In this document: positions 52,229 to 64,000 of the stretch, in pieces
How the letters are laid out: every line of letters starts with the position of its first letter
How positions within the stretch are numbered: position 1 is the first letter of the stretch
NCBI RefSeq assembly: GCF_001522545.3
Contig: NC_031769.1
Location: 134,056,616 to 134,120,615 of the forward strand
Length of the DNA: 64,000 nt
Source of the DNA: Parus major
Lineage: Eukaryota > Chordata > Aves > Passeriformes > Paridae
Direction: 5' to 3'
Translations under genes and position numbers: made by a program
The notes under the pieces: model-generated
Seen by the model: only the letters and a program-made list of their open reading frames with translations
What the model was told of the DNA's origin: nothing
Databases searched by the model: none

Positions 52229-52990
52229 TGTGGTAGTCTTGTGAGTAGGACCTGCTAGGGGTTGCCAAATCATGTGGCTCATCAGAGTTCAGCCTGCTGC
52301 AGCACAAGTCCTCTGAGTCCAGCTGGTAGTGAGGGTGAGCAGATCAAGATAAAAATCAGACATAGAAAATGATATACAGAAGTATAGATAATATGGTTTC
52401 ATCCAGTAGCTGGCCTTAGGCTTTTGCCCAGCAGCTTGCCCTTGGATTCACGAGCTCCCCAGCTGTCTCATGTGCAAGTGGACCTTTCCAGTAGTTGGTA
52501 CAGAGCTATGGACACACCCAGAGCTGACTGGCAGAGTCCTGGCTTCTCCAGTTGCTCCTTCTGAAGCCAGCTGTCACATTCTTTGGTCTTTCAGAAGCCT
52601 CTGACCTCTCAGATACCTGGATCCTAAACTTATTCTGCTCTCTGACTGCTCTGATGCTCACTACTGAAGTGCCTGCACATAGGCACACACACACTCCACA
52701 CACATCCTGCTCTCTCCAGGTGCTGCACCACGGACACCTGGCTGTGACTCCAGCAGCTGCACTCAGGCCTCAAATGGGCAAACTGCAGACAGCAGGCAAC
52801 CCTCAGCCAGTTTGGATAGGAATTCTATAAAGTAAGACAGATTGCCTTCTATTCCCTCTATTTTACCATGCTTCCTCCTCCTCAAACCCTTCCCTTTCCC
52901 TGTCTTAGTTTGTCCTTCAGTCATTATATAGCAAACCTTGCATAATCCCAGAGTCTCTTCCCAGCATTTCATAATGAGCCACATCCACCA
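52229..52990 (-). repeat. GC-richer repeat block, probable diverged ERV LTR
   Basis: This is a GC-richer block starting tgtggtagtcttgtgagtag, a TG start consistent with the antisense of an LTR that ends in CA. On the minus strand it shares ordered similarity with the block at 2216-3361: CTGAGTGCAGC with CTGGAGTC, the GGAC-rich segment, and GATTTGGCAAC near the end. It contains CA-rich runs (52683-52704) and a pyrimidine-rich stretch (52840-52915). The right boundary is uncertain. Short open frames on both strands are incidental. Confidence 0.5.
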
Positions 52991-55418
52991 GGGCTCTTTT
53001 CACATGTATCAAGTAAAAGAAAATTTAAGTAAATTTTCACTAGCAACTTCTCCATCACCCATCTGGCAGATTTAAGCTCTGTAAAGGAAGACTTAAAGAG
53101 CTACCATTATGACTTTTTGAGCAAGGCAAGGGCTAAGTTCAGTCCTATTGTGAGATCTTGCAAGGGACATATTTCACATGTTGAGAGTGATTTTTAGATT
53201 ATAATTTCTGGAGATAGATTTTTCTTTATTGTACATACACTGCATATTCTACAGTGTCTGTAATATGATTTGAAACTGTAATAGACAACAAACTTTTCCA
53301 AACTTAGGTTCTTTTTCTGATTAGCGTTTATTTTGAAAAAAAAAAACATATGAATATACAGATGTCATCTTTTTGATGTTGAGTGTATGTGGTTTTAATC
53401 TATCACAAGTGTAACAAAAGATTGAGTGAACACATAAATGTGTTTGCAAATACCTCTCCTAAGGCTTTGCATTTTTTGTGCTATGTCACTGTGGCAACAG
53501 CAATGGTCTTTTACTAATGTATATATTTTTATACATTCAGTGAATTGTTTCTCCTTGCTGTAAAGAGCTCTGCTAAAGAAAATTTGAACATATATCTTGT
53601 TGAATTACAATGGCTAGCCTCTATTTTTTCCTGATTTTTATTACATTCAGAAAGATAAATGCAATATCCAATGTACACTTATAACAAAAAATGCATATTT
53701 AAAAATCATCTGAGCAAAAACTTACACAACTGTACTGCAAAAGATTTAGAGGTAAATTTACTTAAATTACACTCACTCTAAGTATGTATACCTAAATTTA
53801 CTCCTTGTATATTCTCCAATGGGTAATAAAATGAATGTGGTGATACATACAAAAACCAACTTTAAGCTTACACATTGAAGCAGGAAAATGCTATGTGTTA
53901 TTAGTATTCATAAAATCTGTTCAGAATAACTTTTTCGGTAAAGGTTTACTAGCAAAAATCCACAAATATAATATTAGTAGAACCCAGTCCCCTCTGAGGA
54001 TTTTGGCTCTCTGATTTCACTAACCTCCACATGGGGTTTACTCCTTGAGCCAATGGACTACAGCATAAAAATTCCAAAAATTAATTGAAATATGAATAGA
54101 ATTTAAAAAAAAATCTGAATAATGTAAAGGTGCTAAACACCATTGCTAAAATAGTTATGCCATGTATAAGAGGCTTAATCTAACCATTAGGAGATTTTTT
54201 CAGAGGAATGTTTTAGTGATTAGAATTTCTAAAATTAAAGAAACTAAAAAGAACCTGAAAAATGCATCTTTTATCCTTATGAAATTATAACAGTATGTTC
54301 ACACAAAATTATTGCAGCGATATTCCAGCAAATAAATACTGTGTGCATTGGGGTTTTGTTTTGTTTGTTTTCTGTAATTTAAAATTCCACTTGTGGGACC
54401 ATCTGTAATCACAGCATCTAATGGTTTTACAGATAACTCTCAATAACTGTGTTCTGATGCCAGTGGACTATAAAGTTTTCTGCAACAATGGATTTAGAGC
54501 TTGTGTTGGAGAAAGGATGCATATCATGTAAGGAACTTTTCTAAAGTAGGAGAAAGAAATTTGAACACAGTATCTATGGAACTTAATATTTGTCATTCAT
54601 TATCCTTGAAAATGTTTCAGGACTGTAAAAATGTTCCATTTTACAGGACACAATTCAGTTACTTCGATTTCTATTTTATCAAAATACACACAGTGTTTTG
54701 CTTCACTTACATGAGAAGGGCTTTACCTTTCTATTAGATGAAAGTTTTTATGCTGTTCCAGTGGTGTTTATGAAATTGATATTAGTCGTAATTGTGAAAG
54801 GCTAAGTCAACAACCACCTATCTGCTCATGATGGCTAAATTAAATCCTATCATAGATTTAACCATGTTTTTTTTACTCCATGCTTAGACAAGGTTGATTC
54901 CATTGATACTGATCAAATTAGCTGCAGGGTGCTGCTGATAGGCTGATAGCACTTGATCTAGGAGTGTTTGAGTATCCTCCTGAAGGTGATAAGCTCATTA
55001 TAGGACAAGGATGGAGTTTTGCCAGTTGCTTTTTTTGCAGTTTTAAGATGATGATGTGAACAGACCCGGGGCAGCTACAAGTCTGATGGTATCTGGATGT
55101 TTAGCCTGTCACCTCTGCATCTCCCCTGCTCTATCCTCTTGAATGAAGGATGGATTTAACTTGTGTGGTGTGACTGGGTTTCTGGTTTTTGTCCTGCTTA
55201 GTCTGAGACATTGAGCAAATCAGTTATCCTCAACATACAGCAAATTATAATGTCACTGTCTGCCTCAATATCCCCTTTCTGGATCCTTAACATTTTTTTC
55301 CACACTTGAGTCTGCCCCTTTCTCTCCCATCAGCATAAAATGTGCTCTCATTTACTCTATTGCCTTTAATCCCAGATCTGCTGCACCTGTACTCAGATAA
55401 GATTTTTCTGATACTGTC
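52991..55418. other. AT-rich unique DNA, no gene
   Basis: Nothing is recognised. A gttttgttttgtttg run lies near 54352. Confidence 0.6.
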
Positions 55419-55800
55419 TGTTGATTTTGGCTGGGAAAAAGTTAGTTTTCTTCACAGTAGCTGAAAGGGGGGCTATGCTTTGGATTTGTGCTTGGAACAG
55501 CATTGCTAGTGCAGGGATGTTTTTGTTATTGCTGAGCAGTGCTTGCACAGCGTCACCTTTTCTGCTTCTCACTGCACTATACCAGGGAGGAGGCTGGTGA
55601 TGCACAACAAGTTGTGAGGAAACAGCCAGGACAGTAGACCCCAGCTGACAGGGAGATCCAGATCCAGTCTTTTGTGGTGCTGTCTGTGTGTGTTACCTGT
55701 CATGTCCAGTTGTCTTCTGTATCCTGCTGAATACGCATACCTTCAGCCAGTACCTGAGCAGTGGTCAAATAAAGTGCTTATAGCCTAACAGTGCAACCCC
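55419..55800 (+). mobile_element. Solo LTR of the same ERV family as 8884, degraded
   Basis: It begins tgttgattttggctgggaaa, followed by gttagttttcttcacagtag, ctatgctttggatttgtgct, tgttattgctgagcagtgct, and aacagccaggacagtagacc near 55622. These are the ordered landmarks of the 5' half of this bird LTR. Near the 3' end caaataaagtgcttatagcc (55766-55785) aligns with gtaaagtgcctttatctc of the copy at 8884. Several blocks in the middle are diverged or shortened. No retroviral coding sequence is adjacent. Confidence 0.75.
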
Positions 55801-58800
55801 ATGATCTTCTAAACAAGATACATTAAATATTACTGCTCCCCTAGTTTTAATGCAAATAGAATGATTCCTGATGCAGTTTAACTACTGGATGCAAAAAACT
55901 GCCGTGCTTTCCTTTCCTCTAGAAGATTTCTTTCATATTGTTGATCAGAAACTGCCATTCACTTCTTTGGGTTTTATTCAGTAAGGTAACACTTTCTGGG
56001 AGGGATGTGGTGCACTATATTTCCCCACCATGTTCCCACAAACAAAAATTACTGTCTGGCATACTGTGTTGAAATGCCACCTCTCTCCTGAGCATGGTCA
56101 CATGCTGCAAGGATATGTATCTTTGATAATGAGACCCCAGGAGCCTCTCCCAAGATGTGTATTTCAAAGCAGGATTATTTTCTTTTAAAACACGCAGTAA
56201 AGTTATTACTTTTTAGATAATGGCCACTGGTACAAATCCTCAGCAGGCAGGAGTTTCATTCAGCATGAGGGAGTTAAAATCTACAAATATTGCCAGCAAG
56301 ATGCAAGCCCTGATCTCAAAGGCTTTAAATTATGCTGGGGTTGCAGTCTGCTTATTTGCTGAAGTTTTCCAGGTAACAAGTCAAGGTTTACAGGGCAAGG
56401 ATAGGTTGTTAGATCGATTGACTCTTTAGTCTAGTGTTTTAGACACTGATTGCTCAAAGCTCATAGGCTTAATTCTCTAGTTATGTTGAATAGAGTATCA
56501 GGATGACTTGCAGAAACAGTGCAGAGAAGCAGGTTGTCTTTCTCATCTCCCTCCCATACAGGGTGCTCTTCCTTAAATCTGTTTTCTCACTCCCAGTTTG
56601 GAAAATATATGTTTTGGAAATATAAGTGTAGAAGGATTTTAAAATAACTGTGGCATTTCATGGGAAAGGCTAATAATCACTAAGTTACAACTTCAGAAAG
56701 CTGAGTGTCAGCTCTCTCCCTCTAGTAATTTCAGAACAAAAGGAAGCCATAGCTATATTTTGTAAGAGATTTAATTTTCTACACTTGTAGGTAAGTACAC
56801 GTGAATTTTGAGCACGTTCTGAGAAATGCCTGGGTTACTCTGGAATCCATGAAATTTAGAGAGGTGATAATCACTGGGCTGCTCAGGCTGGAGTAATTCT
56901 GAGATATACCATAGTTAAAACACCAGGGAGCAATGATTTCAAGCAGGGAGGCATCCATCTACTTAGACACATCCTGTATTATACAACAGAGTTAAGCAGG
57001 AGCTTTTGATATTGAAGAAATTAATTTGAGGACCTCAGTGCTATCTAATCTATGCTTGGAAAGTTAATTCATGTATTTAAATTTTCCCAATATTTCTATT
57101 TAAATGTTGGATTTTCTGACATTTCTGAGATTCTGTCAAGATGGCAACAGCCCACAACAAATATAAGATATGAAACTGTATAGAAGCTGCTGTTTATACT
57201 TGAAAAATGCTTGTTTATACTTATTGCATGAGGCACTGGAAAAGAAATAGAATTTGTAATTATAACAGTTAAAACATTTTGTTTTATTTTCAATGAAGGA
57301 TAGGCTAAAGTGCATTAACAAGACAAAGCCAGCTGTGAAGTGTATATCATAGCTGGGAAAGAGTATTGTGGGAGCGCAATGTTTTGCTTTGCCCATTAGT
57401 CCATACTGTTAAAAAAAAGAGGGAAGCAAGCTTATATCAACTTAATCAGGAGACTGAGTTAATCAGAAACACATGGAACTGTGTGGCAAGAACTAGTATT
57501 AATCAATAAAATATTCTGGAATAATACTAGGCATCAGAAAATGAGGGCATTGCAGGACTATATATCAAGGTTTGCAATCATCAGTGAATATGTAATGGGA
57601 GCTTTTTTACCAGCTGAAACCCTGAGAGGAGTAACCAGCCTGAAAGGAATACCTTATTGCAATGTGTTTTATAGCACATGCATTCACACATCACCACAGC
57701 AGAGGAAAACAGTTTATTAATTTATTTACTGAAATCAGTGAGGATCATCAGTATGCAGTTCCTACAGTGCACAAGAAATCTTACTTTCCACAGCCAATCC
57801 TCAGGTAGTTTATTGATCACAGTTCATCAAGAAAGGGGAGAGAGAGACCGCACAGAATTTGCTTAGAGGATGATGAATTTCTTCATCCCTTTGCCTAAAG
57901 GGCATCCCTAGCAAAACCCATTTTATTATCTCAGTAAAATAACTAGCTCATAACTGAAGCTTTTTTGTAGAGTTGGAGAATATATCCATGCTAGACAATA
58001 TCAACCCTGTAAATGTATATTAAGCTTAAAAGTTTTAGTGTCCTTACTCTTGCAACTCGAATGGATTCATTATGTTTGGAGATTGCTTGGATGATGACAA
58101 TCCCAATCACTGTACAATATAAAACATTACAGGTCTTTAACATTTCCTTTGCTTTTATACAAAAACAAAGTAACTCTCAGTTATCTTGCATGTCTCAAGA
58201 CAATTTTTTCTCTAGAGAAACAAGAGTTTAGGGTCTCAAGGATATTATGTCCAGATGGTATTTTGGTCTAATCATTGGTTGTGGGTTGAATGGTTCTTGT
58301 CACAAGATGTCCTGACTAGGCTTTTTCACTGGCAAGAGAGCTATCCTGGAATATGTAAAGTAAGGCCTATGTGATCGACAAATATCTTAGAATAACTCCT
58401 CGCAGATTTTCACAGTATTTTTAAAAATAAATAACAAATTTTGTATAATTTCATTCTCTCCCTCTTTTTTTTTATATTGTTTTCCACTTAATATTTTCAT
58501 TTTCTTATTTTCATTATCATTTTCTAATTCTATACTTCTCTAAGAGAAAATTTCTGAACTTCAGAGAGAATTATTATTGTTGCAGTTACTACAAAAGTCA
58601 ATAGGAAAACTATTAATCAAACCCCAGACATTTTAATAATAAGTTTTCATTAACTGAGGAATTAAGAGTTACAGCTGAGGTGCTTTATTTTATCAGTGCT
58701 GCCTAAGGGACAGTTTATAGACAGATTATGTCCCAGTGAACTCATGACTCCAGTCCCTCAAGGGTGGGGATCAGCAGTGGTGTTTCCTGGCCTAAGAGGA

Positions 58801-61640
58801 GCTAAAATTTTAGCTCTCCTGTATACTCACCTGCTGAACTACTGGCTCAGGGTGACAGACTCCTGACAGTTTTTCATGTTATGCCAAAGCTAAGTACGTC
58901 ACTTCCACCACAACAAATGAAATGTTTCAGTTCAAAGATATCAAAAAGTTTCAGTTGAAAATGATGCAGATTCTATTTAACGTCTCACAAAACCAAAACT
59001 TATTCAGGCTCAGCTCTCACTATGACAGTCTGTAGCTCCACAGAGAAGGAAAATAAACATTTAAGACTCTATTATAAGCAGAGGTTAGTAAAGATGGAAA
59101 TTTATAAATAAATGCTAAAAGTTGTAATTTTACTTTGTGACTCATAAAATATACAGGAATCTGAACCACAGAGTTAATTTACTCTGTTCTTTTATGTTAT
59201 TTTTCATAGTATTTATTTTAAATGACACATAGTTTAAAAATATATGAAGGGTTCAGGGAAGCATAGTTGAATTTGCAAAAGAGGCTGGATGAAAATTCAG
59301 TTCAATACTTCTGAGTTTGTGTCAGTCTTCCCAGGTAAGTGATACCTTTTTTGAGACCTCTTGTTTACTGAAGAACCTGGTGTACCTGTGCCTTGAGGGA
59401 ACACTTTGTACCAGGTGATTTTTACATTGACCATGTTCTGCATTACACAGACTAGATAAATAATCATCTCCCCAGGACAGGATATTTCTATTTAGGTAAG
59501 AAAAAGAATAATTTTTTTTATGTTTCTTCCTAGATTTCATAAATTATAAAACTCTTCATTACTGCTTATAGTAATAAAAAAAACACCTTTTAACACTTTT
59601 CATAACATTACCATTTTCATTTCAGTAAAAACTGCTCATCAGTTTAAATCATATTTGGTTTATGCGAAGACTGAAAGAAAGTTCATTTAGTTTTAAAGTC
59701 AAATACTAGCTCTAAAATATATTTTAAATATATGGAACCAGATGTCTGTGCAGGTGTGCAGACAGTCAATATCAGTGTGAAGTCAGTTGTGCAGTAAGAA
59801 GCTGCATTGGAGGGACACAGTAGCACCATCTGGGAAGCTGTTGTACTTCAGACTGCACATCTAAAGATGCTGAGCTAAACCTAAAACTGAGAAGATTTAG
59901 AAGTCACCAACTCTTTTTCTCCTGCATCTTTTCAGCTGTTCATAAGTCTAAGTTATGCATGGGAGACTTTGGGCCTTTCTGTGCCAGTGCATTCTTCTGT
60001 GATGTTATAATCAATTTCAGATTCCGAGGATAAGAGAAAAATGTCTCTGGTGTCTCTGTATTCAGCTTCCTGCACTGCAAAAAAACCAAGAAATTAATGA
60101 GACTTTCAAAATATCAGGTAGTCTTGTATTGTCATAATATCAGATCAATAGAAAATATTTCTTTTGATTGAAATTTATGAAACAGTTTTTATATGCAAGT
60201 AGAGTTGTAGTTCTGTTGTGAGAGTCAGAGAGTCTTAACTATGAATTTCAGAAGAGCACTTACAATTCTGTCTGGCAGATTTCCCTAATATGGATATTTC
60301 TTATGGCCTTGTCTTCCTTGTGACATGAGTGCCACACAGTCTTGGACTCTGAATGGCCTTTGATTTGAGCTGCATATTTACTTAGAAAATATAGGGACAA
60401 TATCAAATTGCTGTTAAGACTTCTGTGTTGTTATTTTAGTCCAACATATCCCCTGAAACAGACACAAAAATTTCATAAGGCTTCTGCTAAACATTCATTG
60501 ACAGATTTCAAAGACTTATTTTCTTTGCATCCCTGAAATTTTTTGGACTGAAATTAATTACAGAAGTTTTATGGTGAAATATGCATAGAGAAATGAAATT
60601 GCATTTAGGGTTTTTTAGGTAGCTTAAGAAGAGAGGTCACTATTTATTCCAGTCTTTGGCCCCAAATAGATTGTTTTGCTTTGTGTTTGGTTTCAGGAGT
60701 TCTTTTGTATGTTTGCTGGGTTTTTTGTTTGTTTTTAGTTGATTGCAAAATGTGGATATGAGCAAAGCTATTGCACATTCACTATGCAACAAAGCAGATT
60801 TTCCTCTGAAACATGTACTAGCATTTAACATTTGCTTTGATTATCTATTTATAAAGACAACTATTAAGGAAAAATAAAACTATTTCTACTGTTGTGAGTC
60901 AAGCTATTAGATTAAATTTTTGAAGAGACCAAATTTCTTTGTCCATTTTAATAACAATTTTCTTTTCCTTGATAATCCAAAATGCATAATTTTCATGCAG
61001 TATCTAAAAAGAAAGAAAAAAATCTCACAAAATGAAATAGGCTTATGTTTCCTTGAAGAATTGAAGGAGGAAGGTAATTCTGAAATTTTATGAATCATCA
61101 TGAACAATGAACATAAGTGTCAATCCAATCTAGAAGAATAATGAAAGACTACACTGAATGGGTCACTATATGTGTGTAGAGATCTAAAAAAGCCTGGCTG
61201 TATCTTATTTCTCCTACAAGACACCACTTTTTAATGTCTGTTATGGGAAACCAGAACTGTGACAAATTCTTTGAGATTTTATGTTGCCTATTGAATCTGA
61301 AAAATCAACACCATCTCTCATATCAAAGGAAATTTTTTAGTAAAATGTAGAAAATTTCGACCTCTAGACTCAAAGATGGACTTTTTTGGGAGTTACCTGT
61401 AATATGGTATTTTAAAGTATTATTTTATTATGTACCAAATTCAAAACTCAAATACACTTGAATTTCTGAACCTTGAAACTTTTTCTCCAGAAATTGTCTA
61501 ATTTGTAATATCCTTTTGATGACCTAAGCTTTATTTCTTTTCATCTTCATTTTTCTCTTGCATTGGTTATCATATATGGTAAAAAGATTGCATATCTCTT
61601 CAGCTTAAACATTCAGTTCCATGTTACAACTGGATTTAAC
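55801..61640. other. AT-rich unique DNA, no gene
   Basis: This is featureless apart from an 18-bp perfect palindrome at 58799-58816 and a T-rich (attttc)n-like run at about 58494-58525. All open frames are under 90 codons. Confidence 0.6.
58799..58816. repeat. 18-bp perfect palindrome
   Basis: The word gagctaaaattttagctc reads the same on both strands. It could be a protein-binding palindrome or chance. Confidence 0.8.
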
Positions 61641-61644
61641 AAAT

Positions 61645-61805
61645 TACTATTTATATTTATATAAATATATAAATTATAATAACGAATGTATATTAATTAT
61701 AAATAATATATGTAAATAGTATTTATAATTAATATATATTATATTATTATATATACTATGTTTATATATAATTATAATATATAAATATTATTTATTATTT
61801 ATAAT
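61645..61805. repeat. Extreme AT-rich block with many inverted TA words
   Basis: About 160 bp consist almost only of A and T, with recurring tataaatata, attataata and aattaatata words. Such sequence extrudes cruciforms and can mark unstable or replication-slowing DNA. Confidence 0.85.
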
Positions 61806-63290
61806 CTGTATGTTTTCAAAATGTATATCTTAAGCCTAAAAAGAACCTATGATAAATCCACTATGTGGGTGTACCATGTTCTCATAGGAATCAGTGGAAT
61901 TATATGAATCTGCTTATGTTGCATAGGTGAAATTGTATCAAATTTATCACAAATAATATTTATAGAGGGGATTAAGTGGAATTATGGTGAGAATTAAGGG
62001 GGGTTTTTGCTTGTGCATATGTGAATAAAATATGACAGTTTGTGCTGAGCTTGTTGAACTGAAAATTAGAACTTATGTTTTTAGCTAAGCAAAGTAAAAA
62101 AATTGAGTTTAAGGGAAGAAACATGTATTTACAGTTGATTTCTGATTGTATAGAAGTCATAAACTTCATGGCTTTTTGTCATGCAATTGCCTTAATGTCA
62201 CAAAAAGCATGTGCAGAACTGGTCTGAATGGTAAAGAAAACACCGTTTTGCAATAGCAGAAAGGGCTCTTTCTGATAGTGTGAAGTTACTCTGAAGATTA
62301 ACAATAAAAACTAGTACCATAAAGTTGATGTAATAATTTCAATCAACCCCCAGGTCTCTCAGTTCCTAAATTCTCTCTTACTTGCTTTGAAACACCTTGC
62401 CTAGAGGATTTCCATACTAATAATATTGTTTTCACTAATTTTTGTGGGTCATATGCTTAACATATTCCTGGACCATAGTTACTTCAAATTCTAAAGCCTG
62501 CATTTACAAACTTTTACTTTGATTGAAAAAGATGACACATAATACAGCAGAAAATAGTTATTTTTCAGTATCTGGAAGTTAAAAATAAGCATGGAGAGAG
62601 AAACACAGACAAACAATTTTATGGATTCTTAGGGATCTTAAAAATGTGGTTAAGATGGGAAAAGTGAGATGGAGAGGGTCTTCTTTACAACTCAGATAGT
62701 CACATATTGATTATTCTTCCTTTTTCCTCTTGCACAATTTTTTCCTTTCCCATTTGTCAAGTGCACATTCTGAATGTCATTTGGAAATCTGCAGTGTTTG
62801 TTTGAGATTAGTCTGTGCTAAGAAATGTGAATACTGAATTATCTTCTAAGTACATTGGAATGTGAAGTTTAGAGAAAGTGATATAATCCTCATGTCTGTC
62901 CATCATGCTAAGTAAACTTAACACATAATCTTCCTCAACAAACACTCCTTTTTATGCAGGAGCATGTACAGTGACTGCTGGAGAGCCATCTTTGTTTTAA
63001 CAGTGTGGGCCTTTTTGCTTTCTAATGGGGAACAATTTCTTCCAGGAGATTCCTAATTTATTTTCATAAATATAAAGGAAAGCAATTGATTTCCTAACAT
63101 AGTTCTCAAGGTATACTGTGACTTTTAGGATAGCTATTAAGTGTTCTGTACTTCTCCTTTCCTTGTTAATCTGCTTATTTATTTTTGCTTAAACTCCTGA
63201 ACATTTATAAGTCTTATTTAGAAACATGCAACAAAAATATTCTCTTTTCTCCTTTCTACTGGTTGTGGATATTTCATGAAAGTTTACTGT
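61806..63290. other. AT-rich unique DNA, nothing recognised
   Basis: No gene or repeat family is seen. Confidence 0.6.
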
Positions 63291-63920
63291 CACAGTGCCA
63301 TAGGAGAGTTCAAACTGGAAGGGACCCCAGATTGAATTCAAATCCCTACACAAGGCAAGTCAGCTGAGGGATTAGATCACATTGCTCAAAGCTTTATCCA
63401 GTTGTGTACTGAAGTCTTCCAAAGAGGGGGACTGCACAGCTTCTCACAGAGCAACCTGTTCTGGTGTTTGATTATCCTCACACTGAAAAATGTTTTTGTT
63501 ATGCTCAGTGTAAACATTTCTTGTTTCAACTGGACCTCTTTCTTTTCCTCTTCCCACTGTGAAGATTCTGCTTCCACCTTCTAAGTGATCTCCTCATAGG
63601 TGCTGGCACATGCTACTAGCTGGCTCCAAAGTTGTTTCTTCTTCAGGCTAAACAAACTCTCTCTCTTTATGTTCCCTACACAGGGCAAGTGCTCCTTTCC
63701 AATCCTTAGGAATTTACTCTTATATCCACGTGTTTCTAAAAATGAGAGGATGGTCTTGCAAACCCATTATCCAGCTCTCTAAGCACCACTGGAAGCAGTA
63801 CATCTGGACTTGTGCTCAACCTGCACTAAATGCAGTGGTAGAAGGTTTTCCTCTTACCCTTGACCGACACTTTTGTCAAGCTTATTTTCACACAACTTCA
63901 TATTCTTCAATTGAGTAATG
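63291..63920 (-). mobile_element. CR1 LINE 3' end, about 600 bp, diverged, minus strand
   Basis: The plus strand reads cacagtgccataggagagtt, then caaactggaagggacccc, then gattagatcacattgctcaa, actgaagtcttccaaagagg and cagagcaacctgttctggtg near 63449. Next come gtttcttcttcaggctaaac (63634) and cagggcaagtgctcctttcc (63681), and a weaker match continues to about 63900. This is the antisense order of an avian CR1 3' end. It is old, with many substitutions. The short frames on both strands are repeat by-products. Confidence 0.85.
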
Positions 63921-64000
63921 ATTTCTGATTTTTCCCATTAGGATAACAATGTACCTGCTCTTCATGGATGTCTAGAAATGTGTAGAAGATGTAGTTATTA

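Noticed and set aside
63330..63345. ttcaaatcc word resembling a tRNA B box
   Set aside because: It lies inside the CR1 tail, with no A box or cloverleaf around it.

Overview
This window looks like nuclear DNA from a bird, probably a songbird. It is AT-rich and carries truncated CR1 LINE 3' ends in both orientations. It also carries fragments of avian endogenous retrovirus LTRs whose sequence I recognise as songbird-like, plus short microsatellites and one run of 70 Ns. The assignment rests on recognising these repeat families from memory, not on a database search.

I found no protein-coding gene, tRNA or rRNA that I can support. The longest open frame is about 155 codons, begins inside an LTR and shows no recognisable domain. 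The other open frames are short, overlap freely on both strands and have no coding character. The window reads as a gene desert or the inside of a very large intron.

Layout: 1-2.2 kb is unique AT-rich DNA with a 138-nt foldback. At 2.2-3.36 kb there is a GC-richer repeat-like block, related to a second block at 52.2-53.0 kb. At 3.4-8.9 kb the sequence is unique and contains a C/T-rich microsatellite broken by the assembly gap, plus TAAT-rich stretches that resemble conserved noncoding elements. A solo LTR lies at 8.9-9.4 kb, a CR1 end at 14.2 kb, a reverse LTR fragment at 16.6 kb, and CR1 ends at 22.4 and 27.8 kb. A probable retrocopy tail lies at 28.65 kb. The stretch from 29 to 42.9 kb is almost featureless. 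An LTR-like fragment and an inverted repeat lie at 43 kb, a CR1 end and compound microsatellite at 45 kb, and a longer CR1 at 47 kb followed by an unassigned block. Two hairpins lie at 49.8 and 50.8 kb, another LTR at 55.4 kb, a very AT-rich block at 61.7 kb and a CR1 end at 63.3 kb.

No gene network can be described. The most unusual structures are the compact inverted repeats at 370-507, 49851-49890, 50751-50813 and 43242-43368. They match none of the repeat families I recognise. I saw no clear new biological system, and these foldbacks are the best candidates for follow-up.
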